Assembly: GCA_022843955.1 (NCBI GenBank) | Contig: JALHMQ010000012.1 | Location: 1-64,000 of the forward strand | Direction: 5' to 3' | DNA: 64,000 bases | Source: Burkholderiaceae bacterium | Lineage (GTDB): Bacteria > Pseudomonadota > Gammaproteobacteria > Burkholderiales > Burkholderiaceae_F | Shown here: positions 8,374 through 16,594 of the stretch, one piece after another | How the letters are laid out: each line of letters begins with the position of its first letter | How positions within the stretch are numbered: position 1 is the stretch's first letter | Made by a program: the position numbers and the translations under genes | Notes under the pieces: model-generated | The model's input: the letters and a program-made list of their open reading frames with translations, nothing else | What the model was told of the DNA's origin: nothing | Database searches by the model: none

Positions 8374-10755
8374 ATGTATCAGATCCTCCGCCGCGAAGCG
8401 TTCTCGCCGACCACCTTCCTGTGGGAAGTGCTGGCCCCGGACGTGGCCCGATCGGCCGAGCCCGGTCACTTCGTGATGCTGCGGCTGCATGAGGGGAGCG
8501 AACGCATTCCGCTGACCGTGGCCGACTACGACCGCGAGCGCGGCACCGTCACGCTGGTGGTGCAGGCGCTGGGCAAGTCCACGATCGAGATGCGCGACCT
8601 CTACAAGGAAGGCGACAGCTTTGCCGACTTTGTCGGCCCGCTGGGGCTGCCGCAGCACGTGGCAGCCGTCGGCCATGTGGTTCTGGTGGGCGGCGGCCTC
8701 GGCATCGCACCCGTCTACCCGCAGTTGCGCGCCTTCAAGCAGGCCGGCAACCGCACCACCGGCATCGTCGGTTTCCGCAACAAGGACCTGGTGTTCTGGG
8801 AAGACACCTTCGGGCGCTACTGCGACCAGCTGATCGTCTGCACCGACGACGGCAGCTACGGCAAGCCCGGCTTCGTCACCGCCGCGCTGCAGGAAGTGCT
8901 GGAGAAGGACCAGCCGGATCTGGTGGTCGCCATCGGCCCGCTGCCGATGATGAACGCCTGCGTCGAGACCACGCGGCCGTTCGGCGTGAAGACCATGGTG
9001 TCGCTGAACGCAATCATGGTCGACGGCACCGGCATGTGCGGCTCATGCCGTGTCACGGTGGGCAAGGAGATCAAGTTCGCCTGCGTCGACGGCCCCGACT
9101 TCGACGGCCACCAGGTCGACTTCAAGGAGCTGATGCTGCGCCAGAAGCGTTTCAAGGGCGAAGAGAGCAAGGCCAGCAGCGACTACGCGCACGTGTGCCA
9201 GGTCGAGCAGCAGTTGTTCGTCGAAGGCAAGCGCAACTACAAGAAGTTCAAGGACCTGCCGCCGCACGCCACGCCGATGCCAGAGCGCGACGCGCTCGAG
9301 CGCTCGCGCAACTTCAAGGAAGTGAACCTCGGCTACTCGCTGCACGATGCGCTGGCCGAGGCCGAGCGCTGCATCATGTGCACCAAGCCCACCTGCATCG
9401 ACGGCTGCCCGGTTGGCATCGACATCCCGCGCTTCATCCGCCACCTGCTGGTGCGCGATCTGGATGGCGCGCGCGCGGTGATCAACGAGTCCAATTTATT
9501 CCCGTCGGTGTGCGGCCGCGTGTGCCCGCAGGAATCGCAGTGCGAGGCGCAGTGTCAGGTCGGCCGCAACAAGAAGACGCCGATGGAGTCGGTGGCGATC
9601 GGCCGGCTGGAGCGCTTCATCGGCGACAACGCACCCCCCGCGAAGTACGTGCCGCCGACGATCGACAGGAAGCTGGGCAAGGTGGCGATCGTCGGCTCCG
9701 GCCCGTCGGGGCTCGCGGTGGCGGCGGATCTCGTGCGCTATGGCGCCGAGCCCACGGTGTTCGAGGCGCTGCACGTGGTCGGCGGCGTCCTGCAGTACGG
9801 CATCCCGTCGTTCCGCTTGCCGCGCGAGATCATCGCGCGCGAGGTGGACACGCTGAAGGCGATGGGGGTGGCCTTCGAGACCAACAAGGTGGTCGGCAAG
9901 ACCTTCTCGATTTCGCAGCTGATGGACGAGCGCGGGTTCGACGCCGTCTTCGTCGGCGCCGGTGCCGGCGCACCGTCGTTCCTCGGCATTCCGGGCGAGT
10001 TTGCCGGCCAAGTCTATTCGGCCAACGAGTTCCTCACCCGCGTGAACCTGATGGGCGGCGACAAGTTTCCGTACCTGGACACCCCGGTCACGGTTGGCAA
10101 GAGCGTGGTGGTGATCGGTGCCGGCAACACCGCGATGGACTGCCTGCGCGTGGCCAAGCGGCTGGGCACGCCGACCGTACGCTGCGTCTACCGCCGCTCG
10201 GAGGCCGAAGCGCCTGCGCGCATCGAGGAACTGCGCCACGCGAAGGAGGAAGGCATCGAATTCTTCTTCCTGCACGCACCGGTCGAGATCCGGGTCGACG
10301 CCGACGGCAACGTGGGCGGGATACGGGTGCAGAAGATGATGCTCGGCGAGCCGGACGAAAAGGGCCGCCGCAAACCGGTGCCGCTCGACGAGTTCGTCGA
10401 GCTTGACTGCGACACCGTGATCTACGCGCTCGGCACCAACGCCAATCCGATCATCACCAAGTCCACGCCGGGCCTGAATCTCAATAAGTGGGGCTACATC
10501 GTCGCCGACGAGGTCACGCAGGCCACCAGCGTCCAAGGCGTGTTTGCCGGCGGCGACATCGTCACCGGCGGCGCCACCGTGATCCTGGCAATGGGCGCCG
10601 GCCGCCGCGCCGCACGCGCGATCGCCGCGTACCTGGCCGGCGGCAAGTCCAAGTGGCCGATCACACAGGAAGACGCGGACGCCTATGTTCCGCCGGGACC
10701 GGCCGCTACGCCTGCCGCCACCGCCGAATCCACCACTGCCGAGGCCAAGCCATGA
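8374..10755 (+). CDS. Single-chain NfnAB/Sud-like ferredoxin:NAD(P) oxidoreductase (PyrK-like domain fused to GltD-like domain)
   Basis: A protein of 793 residues. Residues of about 1-275 are a ferredoxin reductase-like unit with FAD and NAD domains (VGGGLGIAPVYP) and a [2Fe-2S] segment with GTGMCGSCRV and FACVDGPDFDGH, as in NfnA/SudB. Residues of about 300-770 are a glutamate synthase small-subunit-like unit as in NfnB. They carry 4Fe-4S cysteines in CIMCTKPTCIDGCPVG and VCGRVCPQESQCEAQC, an FAD-binding VAIVGSGPSGLA and an NADPH-binding VVVIGAGNTAMDC. In anaerobes these are two subunits of the electron-bifurcating transhydrogenase NfnAB; here they are one chain. The stop overlaps the rubrerythrin start (ATGA). 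Next to PFOR it most likely moves electrons between reduced ferredoxin and NAD(P)H. Whether it bifurcates is unknown. Confidence 0.88.
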   Translation: MYQILRREAFSPTTFLWEVLAPDVARSAEPGHFVMLRLHEGSERIPLTVADYDRERGTVTLVVQALGKSTIEMRDLYKEGDSFADFVGPLGLPQHVAAVGHVVLVGGGLGIAPVYPQLRAFKQAGNRTTGIVGFRNKDLVFWEDTFGRYCDQLIVCTDDGSYGKPGFVTAALQEVLEKDQPDLVVAIGPLPMMNACVETTRPFGVKTMVSLNAIMVDGTGMCGSCRVTVGKEIKFACVDGPDFDGHQVDFKELMLRQKRFKGEESKASSDYAHVCQVEQQLFVEGKRNYKKFKDLPPHATPMPERDALERSRNFKEVNLGYSLHDALAEAERCIMCTKPTCIDGCPVGIDIPRFIRHLLVRDLDGARAVINESNLFPSVCGRVCPQESQCEAQCQVGRNKKTPMESVAIGRLERFIGDNAPPAKYVPPTIDRKLGKVAIVGSGPSGLAVAADLVRYGAEPTVFEALHVVGGVLQYGIPSFRLPREIIAREVDTLKAMGVAFETNKVVGKTFSISQLMDERGFDAVFVGAGAGAPSFLGIPGEFAGQVYSANEFLTRVNLMGGDKFPYLDTPVTVGKSVVVIGAGNTAMDCLRVAKRLGTPTVRCVYRRSEAEAPARIEELRHAKEEGIEFFFLHAPVEIRVDADGNVGGIRVQKMMLGEPDEKGRRKPVPLDEFVELDCDTVIYALGTNANPIITKSTPGLNLNKWGYIVADEVTQATSVQGVFAGGDIVTGGATVILAMGAGRRAARAIAAYLAGGKSKWPITQEDADAYVPPGPAATPAATAESTTAEAKP

Positions 10756-11387
10756 CCCTGTGCCCGCGCTGCCGCCGCCCGCTGGAGGGCGACGAGTCCT
10801 ACATCTGCTGTGCCGGCCAGGAATTGCGCTGGCGCTGCACCTCCTGCCACAAGATCGCCGAGGGCTTTGCCTTCCCTTACGGCCTGTGCCCGTACTGCAA
10901 AGGCAAGCTCGAACTGTTCGAGCGCGGAGCGGTCGAGGGCGACGCGGCGATGACCGCGGTGCGCAAGGCGTTCGAGATCGAACTCGGCGGCAAGGCGTTC
11001 TACGAGCGCGCCGCGCGCGACGCCACCCATCCGGAGCTGCGCGACCTGTTTGGCCGCTTTGCCGAGATGGAGACGGAGCACATGGCAACGCTGTCCAAGC
11101 GTTACCACGCGGATCTGCCGGAACCCTCGGAAGACTTCCAGTTCGACCGCGCCGCGATCTTCGCCGGCGTCGAGAACAAGCCGGAAGACCCGGCCAACCT
11201 GTTCCGCATCGCCATCGCGTTCGAGCAGCGCGCGGTCGACTTCTTCACTGCGGAAGGCGAGCGCGCTGCGGCGGGCTCGATCGAACGCGACCTGTACCGC
11301 GAACTCGCCGCGGAAGAGCGCGAGCATGTCGAACTGCTGACCACCGAGTATCGCCGCTGGCAAAGCGGCAAGGCCGGCATCCTGTAA
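10752..11387 (+). CDS. Rubrerythrin-family protein with N-terminal zinc-ribbon/rubredoxin-like domain
   Basis: A 211-residue protein starting at the ATG that overlaps the previous stop (ATGA). The first 60 residues hold CPRC, CC, CTSC and CPYC motifs, a double metal-binding knuckle. Residues of about 70-205 form a ferritin-like four-helix bundle with the two E...ExxH pairs of a diiron site (FEIELGG with METEH, and AFEQRA with AEEREH). Rubrerythrins reduce hydrogen peroxide in anaerobic or microaerobic cytoplasm. Placement between the transhydrogenase and oxygen-sensitive PFOR suggests protection of the enzyme, with electrons perhaps from the same ferredoxin/NAD(P)H pool. The gap to nifJ is 24 bp, so they are in one operon. 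Confidence 0.88.
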   Translation: MTLCPRCRRPLEGDESYICCAGQELRWRCTSCHKIAEGFAFPYGLCPYCKGKLELFERGAVEGDAAMTAVRKAFEIELGGKAFYERAARDATHPELRDLFGRFAEMETEHMATLSKRYHADLPEPSEDFQFDRAAIFAGVENKPEDPANLFRIAIAFEQRAVDFFTAEGERAAAGSIERDLYRELAAEEREHVELLTTEYRRWQSGKAGIL

Positions 11388-11411
11388 CGAGTCAGCGGCA
11401 GAGAGAACCCG

Positions 11412-14400
11412 ATGAAACATCCGTACGTCCTTGACGGCAACGAAGCCGCCGCGCGCATCGCCCACCTGTGCAGCGAGGTGATCGCGATCTACCCGATCAC
11501 GCCCTCGTCCACGATGGGCGAACTGGCCGACGCCTGGTCGGCGGCTGGGCAGAAGAACCTGTGGGGCCAGGTGCCCGAAGTGATCGAAATGCAGAGCGAG
11601 GCCGGCGCCGCGGGCGCGGTGCACGGCTCACTGCAGGCCGGCGCGCTGACCACCACCTTCACGGCCTCGCAGGGCCTGCTGCTGAAGCTGCCCAACATGT
11701 TCAAGATCGCCGGCGAGCTGACGCCCGCCGTGTTCCACATCGCCGCGCGCACACTGGCCACGCATGCGCTGTCGATCTTCGGCGACCACTCCGACGTGAT
11801 GGCGGCGCGCACCACCGGTTTCGCCTTGTTGGCATCCTCGTCGGTGCAGGAAGCGCAGGATCTGGCGATGATCGCCCACATGGCGACGCTGAAGTCACGC
11901 GTGCCCTTCCTGCACTTCTTCGACGGCTTTCGCACCAGCCACGAGGTCAACAAGATCGACCTGCTGATGGAAGAGCAGGCGCGTGCGCTGATCGACGACG
12001 AACTGGTGCAGGCCCATCGTTCGCGCGCGCTCAATCCGGACAACCCGGTGATTCGCGGCACCGCGCAGAACCCGGACGTGTACTTCCAGGCGCGCGAAGC
12101 CTGCAATCCGTACTACACGGCCGTGCCCGGCCTGGTGACCGAGGCGATGGAGCGCTTCGCCGCGCAGACCGGTCGCAAGTACAGCCTGTTCTGGACCAGC
12201 GGTGCATCCGACGCCGAACGCGTGATCGTGCAGATGGGCTCGGGCACCGGCGCCACGCGTGAGGCGGTGGCGAAGCTCGCGGCCGCCGGCGAGAAGGTTG
12301 CGCTGGTCACCGTGCGCCTGTATCGGCCGTTCGACGTGCAAGGCTTCGTCGCGGCGCTGCCGAAGTCGGTCAAGTCGATCGCGGTGCTCGACCGCACCAA
12401 GGAGCCGGGCGCCGTGGGCGAGCCGCTGTACCAGGACGTGCTGGCCGCGCTGGCCGAAGGCTGGCCCGACGACATGTCGATGCCGCGCGTGATCGGCGGC
12501 CGCTACGGCCTGTCGTCGAAGGAGTACACGCCGGCGATGGCGAAGGCGGTGTTCGACGAGTTGAAGCAGGCGCGACCCAAGCGCCACTTCACGGTCGGCA
12601 TCAACGACGACGTCACCCACTTGTCGCTGCGGGCCGAGCGCGACTTCGACACCGAGGCCAAGGGCGTCACACGCGCGGTGTTCTACGGCCTGGGCGCCGA
12701 CGGCACGGTGGGCGCGACCAAGAACACGGTCAAGATCATCGGCGAGAACACGCCGCTGCATGCGCAGGGTTACTTCGTATACGACAGCAAGAAGTCAGGC
12801 GCGATCACGGTGTCGCACCTTCGATTCGGGCCGGTGCCGATCGAATCGACCTACCTGATCGGGCAGGCCGACTTCGTCGCCTGCCACCAGTTCGAGTTCA
12901 TGGAGAAGCTCGACGTGCTCGAGCTTGCACGGCCCGGGGCGACCTTCCTGCTGAACAGCCCCTTCCCCGCGGACGAGGTGTGGCACAAGCTGCCGCGCGA
13001 GGCGCAGCAATCGATCATCGACAAGCAATTGAAGTTCTACGTCGTCGACGCGCTCGCGGTCGCGCGCGAGGCGGGCCTGGCCGGGCGCATCAATACGGTG
13101 ACGCAGGCCTGCTTCTTCGCCCTCTCCGGCGTGCTGCCGCGCGACGAGGCGATCGACAAGATCAAGGAAGCCATCCGCAAGACCTACGGCAAGCGTGGCG
13201 AGACGGTGCTGAGCCGCAACTTCGCCGCGGTGGATGCCTCGCTCGCGGCCATGGCCGAGGTGAAGGTGCCAACCCGGCCCGATTCGCTGGTATCGCGCCG
13301 GCCGATCGTGCCGAAAGCCGCACCCGACTTCGTGCAGCGCGTGACCGCGATGATGATGGACGGCAAGGGCGACCTGCTGCCGGTCTCGGCGCTGCCGGTG
13401 GATGGCACCTTCCCGACCGGCACCACGCAGTGGGAAAAGCGCAGCATCGCGCTGGAAATCCCGATCTGGGACGAGACGCTGTGCACGCAGTGCGCGATCT
13501 GCCCGCTGGTGTGCCCGCACGCCGCGATCCGCCAGACCGTGCTGACGCCGGAACAGATGAAGAACGCGCCGCCCGGGTTCAAGGCGGTGCCCTGGTCGCG
13601 CAAGGACGGCAGCGGCCTCGAAGGCATGCTGTATTCGCTGCAGGTCGCGCCCGAGGACTGCACCGGTTGCGGCGCCTGCGTCGACATGTGCCCGACGCGC
13701 AGCAAGACCGCGGTCAAGAACAAGGCGATCAACATGGCGCCCAAGCTCGATCACCTGGAGGTCGAGCGCGCCAATTACGAGTTCTTCCTCAGCCTGCCGG
13801 AAGTGCGGCCGAGCTTCGACAAGATCGACGGCCTGCGCGGCTCGCAGTTGCGCCAGCCGCTGTTCGAGTACTCGGGGGCCTGCTCCGGCTGCGGCGAGAC
13901 GCCGTACCTGAAGCTGCTGTCGCAGCTGTACGGCGATCACCTGGTGATCGCCAACGCCACCGGCTGCTCGTCGATCTACGGCGGCAACCTGCCAACCACG
14001 CCGTATTCGACGAATGCCGGCGGTCAGGGTCCGACCTGGGCCAACAGCCTGTTCGAAGACAACGCCGAGTTCGGTCTGGGCATGCGCCTGGCGCTCGATG
14101 CGCAGCAGCAGCTCGCGCAGATGCGCGTTGCCGAGCTGCGCGAGGCGATCGGCCCCGAGCTGGCCGACGCGCTGCTCACCGCTGCGCAGGACAACGACGA
14201 ACAGATTGCCGCGCAGCGTGCTCGCGTCAAGCAGCTCAAGCAGATCCTGCCGACGCTGCGCGTGCCGCAGGCCGCCCAGCTGCTCGCCGTGGCCGACAGC
14301 CTGGTCACCCGCAGCGTGTGGATCGTGGGCGGTGACGGCTGGGCTTACGACATCGGCTACGGCGGACTGGACCACGTGCTCGCTTCGGGCCGCAACGTCA

Positions 14401-15023
14401 ACATCCTGGTGCTCGACACCGAGGTCTACAGCAACACCGGCGGCCAGGCCAGCAAGTCGACCCAGCGTGGCGCGGTGGCCAAGTTCGCCGCCGCCGGCAA
14501 GGCGATCGGCAAGAAGGACCTCGGCATGATCGCGATGGCCTACGGCAACGTGTACGTGGCGCAGGTGGCGATCGGCGCGAACCCGGTGCAGACAGTGCGC
14601 ACCTTCCAGGAAGCGGCCGCGTGGAACGGGCCGTCGCTGATCATCGCCTACAGCCATTGCATCGCCCACGGCATCGACATGACCACCGGCTTCAGCCACC
14701 AGCGCGACGCCGTCAAGAGCGGCTACCTGACCCTGTACCACTACGACCCGCGGCTGGGCATGGGCGGCGCCGACCAGCCGTTGAAGCTCGACTCGCGCAA
14801 GCCGACGGTGCCGCTCGAGCAGTTCACCATGAAGGAAGGCCGCTACGCGATGCTGGCGCAGGCCGATCCGGCACGCGCCAAGGCACTCGGCAAGCAGGCC
14901 CAGGCCGAGGCCGAGGCGCGCTGGACACTGTACGAACAGATCGCCGGCGTGCACCGCACCGTGACCGAGCATATCGACACGCCGGCACCCGCCGCATCCA
15001 CCCCCGAGGAGGGCACGAAATGA
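11412..15023 (+). CDS. nifJ: Pyruvate:ferredoxin (flavodoxin) oxidoreductase, single chain
   Basis: A protein of 1203 residues, the normal length for homodimeric PFOR. It decarboxylates pyruvate to acetyl-CoA with reduction of ferredoxin. Domains in order: pyrimidine-binding alpha-type domain (YPITPSSTMGE), domain II, CoA-binding region, gamma domain (about 415-600), a ferredoxin-like domain with two 4Fe-4S motifs (CTQCAICPLVCPHAA and CTGCGACVDMCP), and the TPP-binding beta-type domain with the proximal-cluster cysteines (GACSGCGETPY) and the thiamine motif around GGDGWAYDIGYGG. It starts at ATG 11412 after GGCAGAGAGAACC. The next gene overlaps its stop. In an aerobic betaproteobacterium this enzyme would normally run under low oxygen, which fits the FNR-type site upstream of the cluster. 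Confidence 0.97.
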   Translation: MKHPYVLDGNEAAARIAHLCSEVIAIYPITPSSTMGELADAWSAAGQKNLWGQVPEVIEMQSEAGAAGAVHGSLQAGALTTTFTASQGLLLKLPNMFKIAGELTPAVFHIAARTLATHALSIFGDHSDVMAARTTGFALLASSSVQEAQDLAMIAHMATLKSRVPFLHFFDGFRTSHEVNKIDLLMEEQARALIDDELVQAHRSRALNPDNPVIRGTAQNPDVYFQAREACNPYYTAVPGLVTEAMERFAAQTGRKYSLFWTSGASDAERVIVQMGSGTGATREAVAKLAAAGEKVALVTVRLYRPFDVQGFVAALPKSVKSIAVLDRTKEPGAVGEPLYQDVLAALAEGWPDDMSMPRVIGGRYGLSSKEYTPAMAKAVFDELKQARPKRHFTVGINDDVTHLSLRAERDFDTEAKGVTRAVFYGLGADGTVGATKNTVKIIGENTPLHAQGYFVYDSKKSGAITVSHLRFGPVPIESTYLIGQADFVACHQFEFMEKLDVLELARPGATFLLNSPFPADEVWHKLPREAQQSIIDKQLKFYVVDALAVAREAGLAGRINTVTQACFFALSGVLPRDEAIDKIKEAIRKTYGKRGETVLSRNFAAVDASLAAMAEVKVPTRPDSLVSRRPIVPKAAPDFVQRVTAMMMDGKGDLLPVSALPVDGTFPTGTTQWEKRSIALEIPIWDETLCTQCAICPLVCPHAAIRQTVLTPEQMKNAPPGFKAVPWSRKDGSGLEGMLYSLQVAPEDCTGCGACVDMCPTRSKTAVKNKAINMAPKLDHLEVERANYEFFLSLPEVRPSFDKIDGLRGSQLRQPLFEYSGACSGCGETPYLKLLSQLYGDHLVIANATGCSSIYGGNLPTTPYSTNAGGQGPTWANSLFEDNAEFGLGMRLALDAQQQLAQMRVAELREAIGPELADALLTAAQDNDEQIAAQRARVKQLKQILPTLRVPQAAQLLAVADSLVTRSVWIVGGDGWAYDIGYGGLDHVLASGRNVNILVLDTEVYSNTGGQASKSTQRGAVAKFAAAGKAIGKKDLGMIAMAYGNVYVAQVAIGANPVQTVRTFQEAAAWNGPSLIIAYSHCIAHGIDMTTGFSHQRDAVKSGYLTLYHYDPRLGMGGADQPLKLDSRKPTVPLEQFTMKEGRYAMLAQADPARAKALGKQAQAEAEARWTLYEQIAGVHRTVTEHIDTPAPAASTPEEGTK

Positions 15024-16027
15024 GCGCCGACCTGCGCAGCCGTTATCTGGGTCTGGAACTTCGCAACCCGATCGTTGCGTCGGCGTCGCCGCTGACCGCC
15101 ACGGTCGACAGTCTGAAGCGGCTCGAGGACGCCGGTGCCGCCGCGGTGGTGTTGCCGTCCTTGTTCGAAGAGCAGATCGAGCACGAAGAGATGGCCATGC
15201 ACGACCTGATGCTGCACGGCGCCGAAGTGTCGCCCGAGGCGCGCGGCTTCTTCCCCGAGATGCAGCCGACCGGCAACGCCACCGACAAGTACCTGCGTTT
15301 GATCGGCGACGCCAAGCAGGCGCTGAAGGTACCGGTGATCGCCAGCCTGAACGGCTACACCACCGGCGGCTGGACCCGCTATGCCCGGCAGTTCGAGACC
15401 GCGGGCGCCGACGCGGTGGAATTGAACGTGTACTTCCTGGCCACCGACCCGGCCGACACCAGTGCCACGGTCGAACAGCGCTACATCGATCTGGTCACCG
15501 CGGTGTGCAGCGAGACCAAGGTGCCGGTGGCGGTCAAGGTCGCCCCGTACTTCAGCGCCATGGCCAACATGGCCAAACGCCTGGTGGACACCGGCGCCGA
15601 CGGGCTGGTGCTGTTCAATCGATTCGTCCAACCCGACATCATGCTCGACGAACTGGAGGTGGCCTCGCACCTGGTGCTGTCCACGTCCGACGAGTTGCGA
15701 CTGGCGCTGCGCTGGATCGCCATCCTGCACGGCCGCGTGAACGCCAGCCTTGCCGCCACGGGCGGCGCGCACACCACCGACGACGTGCTCAAGCTGCTGC
15801 TGTCGGGCGCCGATTGCGTGATGCTCGCCAGCAGTCTGCTGCAAAAGGGCCCGACCCATATCGGCACGCTGCTGCAAGGCGTGGAGCGCTGGATGAACGA
15901 GCGCGAATACAGCTCCGTCAAGCAGCTGAAGGGCTCGCTCAGCCAGCATGCCTGTCCGGACCCGGCCGCATTCGAGCGATCGAATTACATGAAGGCACTG
16001 AAGTCCTACAGCAGTTCCTTCGCCTAG
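15020..16027 (+). CDS. Dihydroorotate dehydrogenase-like flavoprotein linked to PFOR
   Basis: A 335-residue protein whose ATG overlaps the nifJ stop (ATGA). It has the TIM-barrel fold signature of class 1 dihydroorotate dehydrogenases: N-terminal GLELRNPIVASASPLT, VPVIASLNG, VPVAVKVAPYF, DGLVLFNRF and GADCVMLASSLL. In true class 1A/1B enzymes the catalytic Cys or Ser lies in the loop after the ELNVS motif. Here the motif reads VELNVYFLATDP with no cysteine, so orotate synthesis is unlikely. Genes of this type are commonly found directly after nifJ in other bacteria and are annotated only as DHOD-like. An FMN-dependent electron-transfer role with PFOR ferredoxin is inference. Confidence 0.8.
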   Translation: MSADLRSRYLGLELRNPIVASASPLTATVDSLKRLEDAGAAAVVLPSLFEEQIEHEEMAMHDLMLHGAEVSPEARGFFPEMQPTGNATDKYLRLIGDAKQALKVPVIASLNGYTTGGWTRYARQFETAGADAVELNVYFLATDPADTSATVEQRYIDLVTAVCSETKVPVAVKVAPYFSAMANMAKRLVDTGADGLVLFNRFVQPDIMLDELEVASHLVLSTSDELRLALRWIAILHGRVNASLAATGGAHTTDDVLKLLLSGADCVMLASSLLQKGPTHIGTLLQGVERWMNEREYSSVKQLKGSLSQHACPDPAAFERSNYMKALKSYSSSFA

Positions 16028-16084
16028 GTCGCCTGGCCGCCATCCGCCACATCGTTACCTGCCAACAACGAACAGGAGTTCACC

Positions 16085-16330
16085 ATGGCCTTGCTCATCA
16101 ACGACGATTGCACCGCCTGCGACGCGTGCAAATCGGAGTGCCCGAACGATGCGATCAGCGTCGGCTCGCCGATCTACCTCATCGATCCGGCCAAATGCAC
16201 GGAATGCGTCGGCGCGCATGACCAGCCGCAATGCGTCGACGTCTGCCCCGCCGACTGCATCATCCCCGACCCGAAAAACGTGGAGACGCAGGAGCAGTTG
16301 CAGGCCAAGTACGGCAGGTTGCACGGCTGA
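16085..16330 (+). CDS. YfhL-type 2[4Fe-4S] ferredoxin
   Basis: An 81-residue ferredoxin starting at ATG after AACAGGAGTTCACC. The first cluster motif is CTACDACKSECP; the second is CTECVGAHDQPQCVDVCP, with the characteristic 8-residue insertion between the second and third cysteines, as in YfhL and Alvin-type ferredoxins, which have very negative potentials. A helical C-terminal tail follows. It lies 57 bp after the DHOD-like gene and is the obvious electron acceptor candidate for the PFOR in this operon. Confidence 0.92.
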   Translation: MALLINDDCTACDACKSECPNDAISVGSPIYLIDPAKCTECVGAHDQPQCVDVCPADCIIPDPKNVETQEQLQAKYGRLHG

Positions 16331-16347
16331 GCGGCTGCAGCCATGCG

Positions 16348-16558
16348 ATGCCTGCCGGCGGTGCTACGCGCCGCTGCCTGTCCTGCGGCAACTGCTTCGA
16401 GTGCGACACCTGTTGCGGCGTCTGCCCGGACAACGCCGTGATCGTGCTGGGACCGGGCAAGCGCTTCGAGTTCAACGACGACTACTGCAAAGGTTATGGG
16501 CTATGAGCCCGCGACCGTCCGTGCGGCGCGATCCGCATGGCACCGGAACAGACCTGAT
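16348..16558 (+). pseudogene. Broken C-terminal ferredoxin domain of a GltD-like oxidoreductase
   Basis: The frame from ATG 16348 encodes RRCLSCGNCFECDTCCGVCP, NAVIVLGPGKRFEFNDDYCKGYGL and then TGA at 16504-16506. This is the conserved C-terminal double-cluster ferredoxin domain that ends certain GltD-like FAD oxidoreductases (KGCGLCVAECPCGAI). Reading through the TGA in the same frame gives ARDRPCGAIRMAPEQT and a second stop at 16556-16558, which lines up with the family without a gap. The second cluster has lost cysteines at three positions: C to Y, C to stop and C to R. The N-terminal oxidoreductase part is absent. The most likely reading is a decayed gene fragment; the first cluster motif is intact, so a truncated 52-residue ferredoxin product is possible. 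Confidence 0.65.
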
Positions 16559-16594
16559 GCGGCAGCGAAGACAACAGGCCAAGGGAGGCCAGAC

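Noticed and set aside
9496-11088. 530-codon minus-strand open frame opposite the Nfn-like gene and rubrerythrin
   Set aside because: Arg/Ala/His-rich antisense shadow of two clearly coding genes.
12795-14972. 725-codon minus-strand open frame opposite nifJ
   Set aside because: Antisense shadow of nifJ; no family motifs and nothing to start it.
16504-16506. Possible selenocysteine TGA in the ferredoxin remnant
   Set aside because: Two other cluster cysteines are also lost and the enzyme part is missing, so decay is more likely; kept as a finding only for the alignment itself.
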